Positions 16,628 to 25,017 of a DNA stretch of 64,000 bases are shown piece after piece. Made by a program: the position numbers and the translations under genes. Below the pieces are notes generated by a model, which was not told the DNA's origin, did not search any database, and was given only the letters and a program-made list of their open reading frames with translations. Origin of the DNA: Marispirochaeta aestuarii. GTDB taxonomy: Bacteria > Spirochaetota > Spirochaetia > JC444 > Marispirochaetaceae. How positions within the stretch are numbered: position 1 is the stretch's first letter; each line of letters begins with the position of its first letter. Location of the stretch: the NCBI RefSeq assembly GCF_002087085.1, contig NZ_MWQY01000010.1:62001-126000 (forward strand), read 5' to 3'.

Positions 16628-18559
16628 ATGGATGCTTATGCGATCCTGCCGTACAAAGGCCTGGTGGAAATTGCTTCGGAAACCGGGAGAGAACTGAAAC
16701 TCGACCTGAAGATTTTCGAGGGTGAAACCGAAGAGGCAATACCCTTCGCCATGGATGCCCAGAAACGGGGGGCGGACTGCATCATCAGCCGGGGGGGAAC
16801 AGCCTCCATAATTGAACGGTATGTCAATGTTCCCATTGTACGGGTCCCGGTAAGTGAACTGGACCTCCTGCGAATTCTCTATCCTTTGAAAGGCCTGGAC
16901 AGAAAGATCCTGGTTGTGGGCTTCAGAAACGCTGTATTCCGGGCCAGGTCCGCCGCACGGGTTTTAGGTCTTCAAATCCAGGAACTCCCGATCCCCTATG
17001 AGGCTGCCGACTATAATTTTGACCATATCAGACGCAGCGCGGAACACCTTATCCGCCATCACGGAATCGATACAATTATCGGGGATCAGACCGCCTTTAT
17101 AAATCTCAGATCCTACTGCGAGAGTCAGTACCTGATAACATCCAGCAAGGATGATTTTCTCACAGCCCTCAGGAATTCACAGCTCCTGAACACGGATGGT
17201 CAGCGGGAACAGCAGGATCAGATCCAGGTCGTGTTGAATGCTGTGCAGGAGGGTATTATCTCTACCGACACCCATGGAAGAGTAACCAGCTTCAATATAA
17301 AGGCGGCGGAGATTTTCGGAATGGAACCGGGTATGGTGATAGGCGCCTCTCTGGATGAACTGGCCGGGTATTTCAGGGATTTCGAAGAACTGAAATCCAC
17401 AATCTCCCTTACCCTTCGCAATGGAAACCCGGAGAGCATACAACTCTCCCGCCCGAAGGGCCCCGAGGTCTACGAGATCAATTCCGCCCCCCTGGTATCA
17501 CAAAAGGGAATTCACGGGACAGTGACAACTATCATACGAAGCAGTCACGCTCATAGCGGTAAGAGCGCCGGGAATAAGCACCCATCTGCCGGAACATTCA
17601 ACACTCATTACAGTTTCAAGGATATCCTGGGCAGGGATGAAGCCTTTGTACGTGTGCTGGCCGTCGCCCGGGCCTATACCATGACGGATGCCACAATCCT
17701 GATTGAAGGGGAAAGCGGTGTGGGAAAGGAGATGTTCGCCCAGAGTATTCACGCCTCGGGGCCAAGAAAAGAGGGTCCTTTCGTGGCGGTAAACTGTGCC
17801 TCCATACCTGAACCGCTTTTGGAGAGTGAACTCTTCGGCTACGAGCAGGGAGCATTTACCGGAGCCTCCAGGGCGGGACAGAAAGGACTCTTCGAGCTGG
17901 CCGACGGAGGAACTCTTTTCCTGGACGAAATAAGCGAGATTGATCAGAAAATGCAGATGAATCTTCTGCGGGTCCTGGAAGAACGCCGGATTCGCCGCAT
18001 CGGATCAGACAGATTGCGGGATGTCGACGTTCGCGTAATAGCGGCTTCCAACAGGGACCTGCGTAAACTGATCGACGAGAACCATTTCCGCCCCGACCTT
18101 TTTTACCGTCTGAATCTGCTGAACCTTCATATTCCAGCCCTGAGGGAACGGAAAGCAGACATCCCCCTGCTGGCGGAACACTTTTTTACACAGTTCTGCA
18201 GACACTATGGCGGCAAGGAGGTGCGGCTTACCGAGGATATCCTCAACAGACTGCGCTGCTACCCCTGGCCGGGGAACATACGGGAACTGAAAAACATAAT
18301 GGAACGGACGGCTCTTACCATAGCCACCCGCTGCCTGGAGCTTTCCGATCTGGAAATCATCACCCGGGAGCTGAACAACAGTCTGAGTTCCCGAAGCTCC
18401 CGGATAAATGAACTGTCCTTCTGCGGAACCCTGAACACGATAAAACACCAGGCCGCCGAATCAGCACTGCAGGCGGCAGGATACAATAAAAGCCATGCCG
18501 CCCGGATGCTGGGTATAGACCGGTCAACCCTGGACCGGCTGCTGGATCCCAGGGACTGA
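16628..18559 (+). CDS. Sigma-54-dependent activator with PrpR-type sensor and PAS domains
   Basis: Starting at the ATG at 16628 (AGG just upstream) the protein has 643 residues. Residues 1 to ~170 resemble the PrpR_N/propionate-activator sensor domain (MDAYAILPYKGLVEIA, IISRGGTASIIERYVNVPIV). A PAS segment follows (LNAVQEGIISTDTHGRVTSFN). The AAA+ domain has Walker A G361ESGVGKE, the sigma-54 contact loop GAFTGA at 408-413, and Walker B GGTLFLDEI. A Fis-type helix-turn-helix closes the protein (NKSHAARMLGIDRSTLDRLL). It is divergent from the TRAP operon and very likely its activator, responding to a small organic acid (inference). Confidence 0.9.
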   Translation: MDAYAILPYKGLVEIASETGRELKLDLKIFEGETEEAIPFAMDAQKRGADCIISRGGTASIIERYVNVPIVRVPVSELDLLRILYPLKGLDRKILVVGFRNAVFRARSAARVLGLQIQELPIPYEAADYNFDHIRRSAEHLIRHHGIDTIIGDQTAFINLRSYCESQYLITSSKDDFLTALRNSQLLNTDGQREQQDQIQVVLNAVQEGIISTDTHGRVTSFNIKAAEIFGMEPGMVIGASLDELAGYFRDFEELKSTISLTLRNGNPESIQLSRPKGPEVYEINSAPLVSQKGIHGTVTTIIRSSHAHSGKSAGNKHPSAGTFNTHYSFKDILGRDEAFVRVLAVARAYTMTDATILIEGESGVGKEMFAQSIHASGPRKEGPFVAVNCASIPEPLLESELFGYEQGAFTGASRAGQKGLFELADGGTLFLDEISEIDQKMQMNLLRVLEERRIRRIGSDRLRDVDVRVIAASNRDLRKLIDENHFRPDLFYRLNLLNLHIPALRERKADIPLLAEHFFTQFCRHYGGKEVRLTEDILNRLRCYPWPGNIRELKNIMERTALTIATRCLELSDLEIITRELNNSLSSRSSRINELSFCGTLNTIKHQAAESALQAAGYNKSHAARMLGIDRSTLDRLLDPRD

Positions 18560-18580
18560 TTATCCGATCTCAGTCCCTGG
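18549..18580. terminator. Inverted repeat formed by the 3' ends of two convergent genes
   Basis: CCAGGGACTGA (18549-18559) and TCAGTCCCTGG (18570-18580) are perfect 11-bp arms around a 10-bp loop. The left arm includes the stop of the sigma-54 activator and the right arm the stop of ettA; both proteins end in Arg-Asp. No T-run follows, so it is a stem-loop rather than a textbook terminator. Confidence 0.6.
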
Positions 18581-20252
18581 TCAGACTGCGGTATTTGATT
18601 CTGTGGGGAATAAGGGCAGTCTCTCCAAGGCGTTCTATACGGTCGTTTTCGTATTCGCTGTAGTTGCCGTTAAAGAAGGTGACCCTGCTGTCGCCCTCGA
18701 AGGCCAGAATGTGGGTCGCGATACGGTCCAGAAACCAGCGGTCGTGGCTGATGACCATCACGCAGCCGGGAAAGAGCTCGATGGCGTCCTCCAGGGCCCG
18801 CATGGTGTTGACGTCCAGGTCGTTGGTGGGCTCATCCAGGAGCAGTACGTTTGCCTCCTCCTGAAGCATCAGGGCGAGCTGTACGCGATTTCTCTCTCCT
18901 CCCGAGAGGATCCCCACCTTTTTCTGCTGGTCGGCACCGGAAAAATTGAACTGGGCCACGTAGGAACGGCTGTTGATTTCCCGGTTCCCCAGTTTCATGT
19001 TCTCCCGCCCGCCGGTTACCATTTCGAATATCGTTTTGTCCGGGTCCAGCTTTTCCCGGGTCTGGTCCACGTAGGCAAGCTTCACGGTCTCCCCGAGGCG
19101 GATATCTCCGGAATCCGGGTTCTCCTGGCCGATAACCATGCGGAAAAGAGTGGTTTTTCCTGCTCCGTTGGGACCGATAATCCCCACCACCCCGCCGGGG
19201 GGAACGGAAAAGTTCATGTCGTCCACGATGATTCGTGAATCGTAGGATTTGCGTACCCCCTGGCATTCTATTACGATATCCCCCAGCCGAGGTCCCGGGG
19301 GAATAAAGAGCTGAAGCTCCTTCTGCCGTTCCCGGGTCTCCTGATTCAGCAGCTGCTCGTAATGGTTCACCCTGGCCTTGCTCTTGGCGGCCCGGCCCTT
19401 GGGGCTCATCCTGATCCATTCAAGTTCCCGCTGCAGGGTTTTCTGCCGGGCGGTCTCCTGTTTACTCTCGTTGGCCAGCCGGTTCTGCTTCTGTTCCAGC
19501 CAGGAGGAGTAGTTCCCCTTCCAGGGGATACCTTCCCCCCGGTCCAGCTCGAGGATCCAGCCCGCGACATTGTCCAGAAAGTAGCGGTCGTGGGTTACAG
19601 CGATTACGGTTCCCTGGTATTCATGCAGATGGTGCTCAAGCCAGGCGACGGTTTCAGCATCCAGATGGTTTGTCGGCTCGTCAAGCAGAAGGATATCGGG
19701 CTGCCGCAAAAGCAGGCGGCACAGAGCGACCCGGCGCTTCTCTCCCCCCGCCAGGGGTCCCACCTTCTGATCCGCCGGAGGACAGCGCAGGGCGTCCATG
19801 GCCATCTCCAGCCGGGAATCCAGGTCCCAGGCGTTACGGGTATCCAGAAGCTCCTGGACCTCCCCCTGCCGTTCAAGGAGCTGGTTCATCTCTTCGTCGC
19901 TCATCTCTTCGGCAAAGCGGGTATTTATCTCGTCATATTCCTTCAGAAGATCAACGGTCTCCTGTACTCCCTCTTCAACCACCTGGCGGACAGTCCTTTC
20001 CGGATCGAGCCGGGGTTCCTGTTCCAGATACCCGATGGTATAGCCGGGGGAAAGCATAGCCTCACCGTTAAAATCCTTGTCCACTCCGGCCATGATCTTC
20101 AGCAGGGTACTTTTTCCCGAACCGTTCAGCCCCAGAACACCGATCTTGGCGCCGTAGAAATAGGAGAGGGATATATCCTTGAGGATCGGCTTTTTATTAA
20201 AGCTTTTACTGACCCGGACCATCGAATAGATTATCTTGTTCTCTTCTGCCAT
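18570..20252 (-). CDS. ettA: ABC-F protein EttA, energy-dependent translational throttle
   Basis: The 560-residue cytosolic protein has two ABC domains and no membrane segments. Walker A motifs are GLNGSGKS and GPNGAGKT. Signatures are LAGGEKRRVALC and LSGGERNRVQLA, and both D-loop regions read LLLDEPTNHLD/LLLDEPTNDLD. The linker contains the arm and the KQNRLANESKQETARQKTLQRELEW helix typical of EttA, and length matches the family. EttA binds the ribosomal E site and gates the first steps of elongation according to ATP/ADP. No strong ribosome site is seen before the ATG. Convergent with the activator gene. Confidence 0.93.
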   Translation of the reverse strand: MAEENKIIYSMVRVSKSFNKKPILKDISLSYFYGAKIGVLGLNGSGKSTLLKIMAGVDKDFNGEAMLSPGYTIGYLEQEPRLDPERTVRQVVEEGVQETVDLLKEYDEINTRFAEEMSDEEMNQLLERQGEVQELLDTRNAWDLDSRLEMAMDALRCPPADQKVGPLAGGEKRRVALCRLLLRQPDILLLDEPTNHLDAETVAWLEHHLHEYQGTVIAVTHDRYFLDNVAGWILELDRGEGIPWKGNYSSWLEQKQNRLANESKQETARQKTLQRELEWIRMSPKGRAAKSKARVNHYEQLLNQETRERQKELQLFIPPGPRLGDIVIECQGVRKSYDSRIIVDDMNFSVPPGGVVGIIGPNGAGKTTLFRMVIGQENPDSGDIRLGETVKLAYVDQTREKLDPDKTIFEMVTGGRENMKLGNREINSRSYVAQFNFSGADQQKKVGILSGGERNRVQLALMLQEEANVLLLDEPTNDLDVNTMRALEDAIELFPGCVMVISHDRWFLDRIATHILAFEGDSRVTFFNGNYSEYENDRIERLGETALIPHRIKYRSLTRD

Positions 20253-20331
20253 GGGTATATTCTACCCCATGAGGGAATTGTGTTCAATGAGACTCAGGGC
20301 TGCTCCCGGAAACACCACGCATAAAAAAGCA

Positions 20332-20361
20332 TTGACATATAATGAATGATTCATTTACAAT
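20332..20361 (+). promoter_or_regulatory. Sigma-70-type promoter of the TetR gene with embedded operator
   Basis: TTGACA (20332-20337) and TACAAT (20356-20361) are separated by 18 bp. The spacer is filled by AATGAATGATTCATT (20341-20355), a perfect 15-bp palindrome about a central G. A nearly identical 15-mer lies before the next gene at 21073, so autorepression by the TetR protein is likely. Confidence 0.75.
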
Positions 20362-20379
20362 CTCTATAAGATAGAGCCT

Positions 20380-21051
20380 ATGAATGCACGATTAAAAGCT
20401 ATATATGAATCAGCAAGCACATTGTTCATCAGGCAGGGATACTCACGCACACAAATCAGCCACATAGCACAAGCAGTCGGCGTATCAGTGGGAACGATAT
20501 ATCATGACTTTTCCGGTAAAAAAGAGATTATGCAATTTGTGCTGAAATGTACAATAGAGCCGGATTTCATGGAGAAAAATCTGAAACGGCCCATAAACGA
20601 AGAAGCGTTTGAAGGTTTGGAAAGGGAAATAGAAGAGACCTTTACTACTGTACTGCGGGATTTTTCGGAACGATCTGCACGGCCGGAGACATCTTTTTCA
20701 GCATTCATTTCTGACGCATTTGACCTGGTTGCCCGGTATGCAGCAGGTCTTCTGTTCATCGAGAAGAACCAGTATGAATTTGAAAAACTGGCCGGATACT
20801 ACAGAGATTTTCGAAATCGTTTTTTTGAGACCATGACATTTTATTTTAACCGGTATATTGAAAGAGGAGTTATTAGAAAACCGCATTTCCCTCAATATGC
20901 AGTAACCCATATTATCGAAACTATAACGTGGTGGGGAATGGATATCCGGTACTCTGCGTTCAACCAGCTTGATATATCGAAAGAACAGGCCAGGGAGGTT
21001 GTTTTAGACAACCTGGTTCCTGCGTATGCACGTACACACGCGGGAAAATAA
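20380..21051 (+). CDS. TetR/AcrR-family transcriptional regulator
   Basis: The 223-residue protein has an N-terminal TetR helix-turn-helix: IYESASTLFIRQGYSRTQISHIAQAVGVSVGTIYHDFSGKKEIMQFVL. The divergent C-terminal ligand domain is rich in aromatic residues. It probably represses itself and the adjacent membrane gene through the AATGAAT...ATTCATT sites at 20341 and 21073. Base composition is visibly more AT-rich than the flanking ettA and SDR genes, a feature shared with the next gene and suggesting joint acquisition. Confidence 0.9.
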   Translation: MNARLKAIYESASTLFIRQGYSRTQISHIAQAVGVSVGTIYHDFSGKKEIMQFVLKCTIEPDFMEKNLKRPINEEAFEGLEREIEETFTTVLRDFSERSARPETSFSAFISDAFDLVARYAAGLLFIEKNQYEFEKLAGYYRDFRNRFFETMTFYFNRYIERGVIRKPHFPQYAVTHIIETITWWGMDIRYSAFNQLDISKEQAREVVLDNLVPAYARTHAGK

Positions 21052-21072
21052 ACAATTTTTCATCGGCAAATG

Positions 21073-21087
21073 AATGAATAGTTCATT
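21073..21087. promoter_or_regulatory. Second TetR operator, before the VTT/ATP-grasp gene
   Basis: AATGAATAGTTCATT differs from the 20341 site at two central positions only and is followed, as there, by TACAA. It lies in the 53-bp gap between the TetR stop and the next ATG, 18 bp before that start. Confidence 0.65.
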
Positions 21088-21104
21088 TACAAAAGAGAGG
21101 AAAT

Positions 21105-23015
21105 ATGATTGGGAGTCTTCAGAAAAGCAGGGTACTAAAAATAGGTATTACCGTGTTTGCCGTTCTGTCTGTTGTTGCTGTTTCGTTTTTTGGTGTTTCA
21201 TGGATATCAGAACCTGCTAATCAGCTTGTTTTCAGAAAATGGATAGAGAAGATAGGGCCGATAGGCTGGGTCGTCGTTGCGCTTATGCAGTTTATGCACA
21301 TAGTAATTGCTCCTGTACCGGCAGAGCCTGTCCAGATACTCTCCGGTACACTGTACGGAGCATGGGGGGGGTATAGTCCTTAATATTCTGGGCTCAATCC
21401 CGGCTTCAATGCTGGTGTTCTGGATAGGGAAAAGGTATGGAAAACATTTCTTATACAAGCTGTTTGGAAAAGAAAAGATTGAACGCATACACGTTCTTCA
21501 CCAGCCGGATAAACTGGAAATAGCAACGGTTATTATTATGCTGTACCTGCTGCTCCAAAGGATATCATCTCCTATGTCTGTGGTGTAAGCGGTATGAAAA
21601 TGTCCCGATTTGTTGTAATTGCGACATTGGCACGAATTCCTGCCAACCTGATGTGCACAATGGCAGGTGCCTCGCTCCAGGAAGGAAAATGGAAGCTGGC
21701 TACTGCGATTTCCGTATTAATGGTAGTGATCGCGTTTATTGGTATAAAAATGAAGGATAAAATCCTCAGCGGACAAAAGAATAAACAATATGGAGACGCG
21801 AGAACTCAAAAGAAGGTTCTGCTTTCGGAAGGCTCGAGCTTGACATCACGTGAAACGCTTACATCCTTGTGCAACAGCGGGTATATCATTGATATCTTGA
21901 CATCGGCAAAAAGACCCATGACTTTGTTCAGCAAATGGAAGAACAAACTTATTTTTACATATAATGTCAATGAGAACCCTCATGAATATCTTACTCATGT
22001 ATCAAAACTCATAAATTCCGGGGCATATGAAGCTCTCATTCCCACTCATGAAACGGCATGGCTTTTTTCAGAGGGACGCCGTTATTTTTCATCAGAAAAT
22101 GTATTGCCCGTCGCAGCACCAGCTTCATTTCACATGGTACAGAGCAAAATTTCATTTGCTGAACTTGCAGATTCCTTATGTATACCGCATCCCCGCTGGA
22201 ATATAGTACATGCAAATATGGCGGTTGAGGTATCATGTCCCTATTGGATAAAGGATGAGTATGGAACTGCCGGGTGTTCTGTATATAAAGTATCAAATGC
22301 AAGGGACAAGAAAAAAATAGCAGACATGCTCCTGGCCGGTAAAAACCGATTAATGGCTCAGGAGCACATTGAGGGTAGATACGGACAGGTACAGGCTGTA
22401 TTTAATAAGGGAAAAATGCTTGCGGTGCACACATCCATGCAGCGTGGTTCCGGGGCAGGCGGTTCCGCCGCGGCACGGATCAGTGTGCAGTATCCTGAAG
22501 CACAAAAATATATGGAAGTTCTCGGTACTCACCTTGCATGGCATGGAAGCATAACCCTCGATTTTATTGAAAAAAACGGCGTACCCTATTTTATTGAATG
22601 TAATCCGCGAATGATTGAGCCGGCAAATGCAACGCAGGCAGGCATAAATTTCCCTGAACTCCTGATAAAGATTTCTTCAGGAGGAGAGCTGCCGCAAACA
22701 ATACTGACAGGTCGTTCGGGGGTGAAAACACATAGTATAATGGCTCTTTTATTAGGCTCCGCAGAAAAACGGAACAGTAGAAAACACCTGATGAAATTGC
22801 TTTTTTTAAGCGTTATGCGGAAAGATTTTTTTGCAGAAAGTACAGAAGTCTTGACTCCTGTCGGCAAGGACCCACAGAGTATCATTCCGTTGTTGGCCGT
22901 ATTTGTACGGCTTCTTATACATCCCCAAAATGTATATTCAATTAAACAAAATACTATTGATAATTACTGCGTGTTTCCTGAAACTGTCAACGCGATAAGG
23001 AGAATTAATACTTAA
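21105..23015 (+). pseudogene. VTT/DedA membrane domain joined to ATP-grasp ligase domain, interrupted by two compensating frameshifts
   Basis: Read through, this is one ~636-residue protein. The first ~210 residues are a VTT/TVP38-type membrane domain (APVPAEPVQILSGTLYGAWGG, LNILGSIPASMLVFWIGKRYG, then PAAPKDIISYVCGVSGM). The rest is an ATP-grasp domain (WIKDEYGTAGCSV, MAQEHIEGRYGQVQAVF, GSGAGGSAAARI, ITLDFIEKNGVPYFIECNPRMIEPA). The frame is lost at an 8-G run (21364-21371; seven G would keep frame) and restored about 21541-21546 by a missing base before CCTGCTGCT. Both breaks lie in the membrane domain. Causes could be real decay, slipped-strand phase variation, or sequencing error. GAGAGGAAAT precedes the ATG. 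It is regulated with the TetR gene. Possible role: ATP-dependent ligation to a membrane-borne or transported substrate (inference). Confidence 0.7.
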
Positions 23016-23065
23016 TTGCCCTGGGTCTTTAATTTTCCGCCTGCGAAAGACTTCGTTTGCTTCTG

Positions 23066-23440
23066 TTACAACAGAAACCCGAAATACCCGAAAAGGAGGC
23101 CGAGGCAGATCAGAAGCACGCCCCAGAGGGGGGAATGACGATAGTATTTACCCATCAAAACCAGGGACTTGGGGAATATGACCACCGACAGACCGCCGAG
23201 AAGCATGAGCCATCCGAAAATCGTAACCAGGACAGTCCAATCCCCTACCCAGAGATTATGGTACCCCACGAGTACCAGCCCGGTAATGACCCCCAGGGAT
23301 CCGGCAATGAAAGTCAAAGCCGGGGATTCACGAAAATCCTCTGCAATTTCGGAAAAATCCAGCCGCCCGATGAGCACAGCAGAGCCCCCCGCAGCAAAGA
23401 TCACCGCAAGTATCCTCGCAACAAGTATCGAGAGTTCCAT
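23066..23440 (-). CDS. Small four-helix membrane protein of unknown function
   Basis: The start is the ATG at 23440 (MELSILVARIL), preceded by GGAGGAGG; the frame is open further upstream without a ribosome site. The 124-residue product has four hydrophobic segments: ILVARILAVIFAAGGSAVLI, PALTFIAGSLGVITGLVLVG, WTVLVTIFGWLMLLGGLSVVIF and LWGVLLICLGLLFGYFGFLL. Short charged loops separate them. I do not recognise a named family. It is monocistronic and convergent with the ATP-grasp gene. Confidence 0.7.
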   Translation of the reverse strand: MELSILVARILAVIFAAGGSAVLIGRLDFSEIAEDFRESPALTFIAGSLGVITGLVLVGYHNLWVGDWTVLVTIFGWLMLLGGLSVVIFPKSLVLMGKYYRHSPLWGVLLICLGLLFGYFGFLL

Positions 23441-23523
23441 AAACAGCCTCCTCCGGGTGATTACGCAACCCGGGTATATATCCAAAATAGCGGTAATCCG
23501 GGTACCGGTCAAATAATCACCTG

Positions 23524-23667
23524 GTGTTCAGAACCGTGGGGATGAATATCCAGTAAACACCGAACAGGCAAACATTTATTCATAACATAGTAATTTTTAC
23601 AGGTATTTTTCGGGTTTCCCGGCATTCATCGACTCTCGGTCTGGCGCATCCCCACGATCCTGAACAC
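23524..23667. repeat. MITE-like intergenic element, copy A (144 bp)
   Basis: The ends are inverted copies of a 21-bp motif: GTGTTCAGAACCGTGGGGAT at 23524 and, inverted, GTGTTCAGGATCGTGGGGAT ending at 23667. The same terminal motif in the same inverted arrangement bounds a 146-bp element at 51983. The interiors of the two copies look unrelated, and no ORF is present. The element fills half of the 289-bp gap between two divergent genes. A small internal dyad CGGGTTTCCCG lies at 23611. Confidence 0.65.
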
Positions 23668-23729
23668 TGACCTTCACTTACACAGCCCGAGGCCGTATAT
23701 TATGAGTAAGTCAATTCTGGGAGAGTAGC

Positions 23730-24500
23730 ATGGATTTAGGTTTGAAAAACAAAAAAGCCCTGGTAACAGGTGCAAGTTCCGGGCTCGGGTTCGCCGCTGC
23801 TTCGGTTCTTGCGAAAGAAGGTGCGGAACTCAGCATTGTCTCCCGCAGCGAAGAACGGATTCAAAAGGCCGCCCGATCAATTGTGGCAGATTCAGGTGCA
23901 AAGGTCGCCGCTTTGACGGCGGACCTTCGAAACGCCGGAGACATTGAAAAACTTAAAGAAACTGTGGGAGAAACGGACATCCTGGTGGTCAGTACCGGAG
24001 GTCCTCCCGGAGGATCCCTGGATTCCTTTGGGCCCGGGGAGTGGAAAAAGCAGTACGAGGGACTCTTCGAGAGTGTTCTGCGCCTTTCATCGGCCTTTGC
24101 CCCCGGGATGCGTCGTCGCGGCTGGGGAAGAATGGTCTATATCACCTCGGCGACTATTCTCAATCCCAAGCTGAACATGGCTTTCAGCAACGCGATTCGG
24201 GCCGGGATAGCAGGCCTCGCCAAAAGCCAGGCCCTTGAATGGGGAAAGGACGGAGTCACCATCAACTGCGTTGCCCCGGGACTCTTTGCCACCGACAGGC
24301 TGCGGGAGCTTTTCGAGCCCATGGCCAGAGAGGCGGGAATGGAGCTTGAAGAGTACCTCAGGAAAAAGGGCGATGCCCTGCCTGTACGGCGGATCGGACG
24401 CCCGGAAGAGATGGGAAGCCTTATCGCCTACCTGGCCTCGGAACTCTCCGGGTACATGAACGGCCTTGTACTGCCCATCGACGGCGGTCAGCATCTTTAG
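23730..24500 (+). CDS. SDR-family protein of the BKR-like type without canonical catalytic Tyr-Lys
   Basis: The 256-residue protein has the SDR cofactor site TGASSGLGFAAA and the later NCVAPGLFATDR and LPIDGGQHL. Where classical SDRs carry YxxxK it reads SNAIRAGIAGLAKSQALEW, so Tyr becomes Ser and Lys becomes Arg. The catalytic Ser strand (YITSATIL) is present. This matches the known BKR-like subgroup of SDRs that lack a perfect catalytic tetrad. It is followed 10 bp later by the NTPase-like gene and probably forms an operon with it. Substrate unknown. Confidence 0.8.
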   Translation: MDLGLKNKKALVTGASSGLGFAAASVLAKEGAELSIVSRSEERIQKAARSIVADSGAKVAALTADLRNAGDIEKLKETVGETDILVVSTGGPPGGSLDSFGPGEWKKQYEGLFESVLRLSSAFAPGMRRRGWGRMVYITSATILNPKLNMAFSNAIRAGIAGLAKSQALEWGKDGVTINCVAPGLFATDRLRELFEPMAREAGMELEEYLRKKGDALPVRRIGRPEEMGSLIAYLASELSGYMNGLVLPIDGGQHL

Positions 24501-24510
24501 GGAGCCTGAG

Positions 24511-24963
24511 GTGGTACGTTTTATTACGAAGACCCGGGAAAAAAGCCGCGAAGAGGCTGTTGTTGACGTCTTCAACGAAACCCCCGGAGGGTCCGGTTTC
24601 TGCAGCCGCGGGGTGCAGGACGGCGGCAGTACCGTGGGATACGAGCTTGTGGACCTGCAGAGCCGCACAACGGTTCCCTTCGCATGGCTCTCTGATAAGC
24701 TCCCCCCCAACTGGAACGAGGAACTTCGTCACGGAAAATTCAGTTTTTCCAGGGAGGGTTTCGCCTTCGCCGGAGACATAATCGAAGGGGCCATCCGGGA
24801 GGGGGCGAAGGTGCTGCTCCTGGACGAAATCGGCAAACTGGAGCTGAAGGGAAGCGGCTTCGCGCCTCTTCTGCGACAAGCTCTCGATTCCGGATCCGAT
24901 CTGGTAATAGGATGCAGGAAAGTCAATATCGAACCCATCAAGTCGGAATTCGGGATATCCTGA
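24511..24963 (+). CDS. THEP1-like nucleoside-triphosphatase family protein with degenerate P-loop
   Basis: The start is a GTG at 24511, 6 nt after AGGGAG. The 150-residue protein shows family elements GGSGFCSRGVQDGGSTVGYELVDL and the Walker B strand KVLLLDEIGKLEL, and it ends with the DLVIGCRK strand. The N-terminal stretch where THEP1/NTPase proteins have ITGxxGxGKTT reads FITKTREKSREEAV, losing all glycines and the Lys-Thr pair. ATP hydrolysis is therefore doubtful. It is convergent with the chemoreceptor gene. Confidence 0.65.
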   Translation: MVRFITKTREKSREEAVVDVFNETPGGSGFCSRGVQDGGSTVGYELVDLQSRTTVPFAWLSDKLPPNWNEELRHGKFSFSREGFAFAGDIIEGAIREGAKVLLLDEIGKLELKGSGFAPLLRQALDSGSDLVIGCRKVNIEPIKSEFGIS

Positions 24964-25017
24964 CCCCGCATGTATCGGGTACCTGTCCCGCAGGTTAAAC
25001 CGGGTCTTTTCAGGCGC

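Noticed and set aside
24981-24995. ACCTG/CAGGT hairpin between the NTPase-like and chemoreceptor genes
   Set aside because: Only five base pairs and no T-run on either strand; likely chance.
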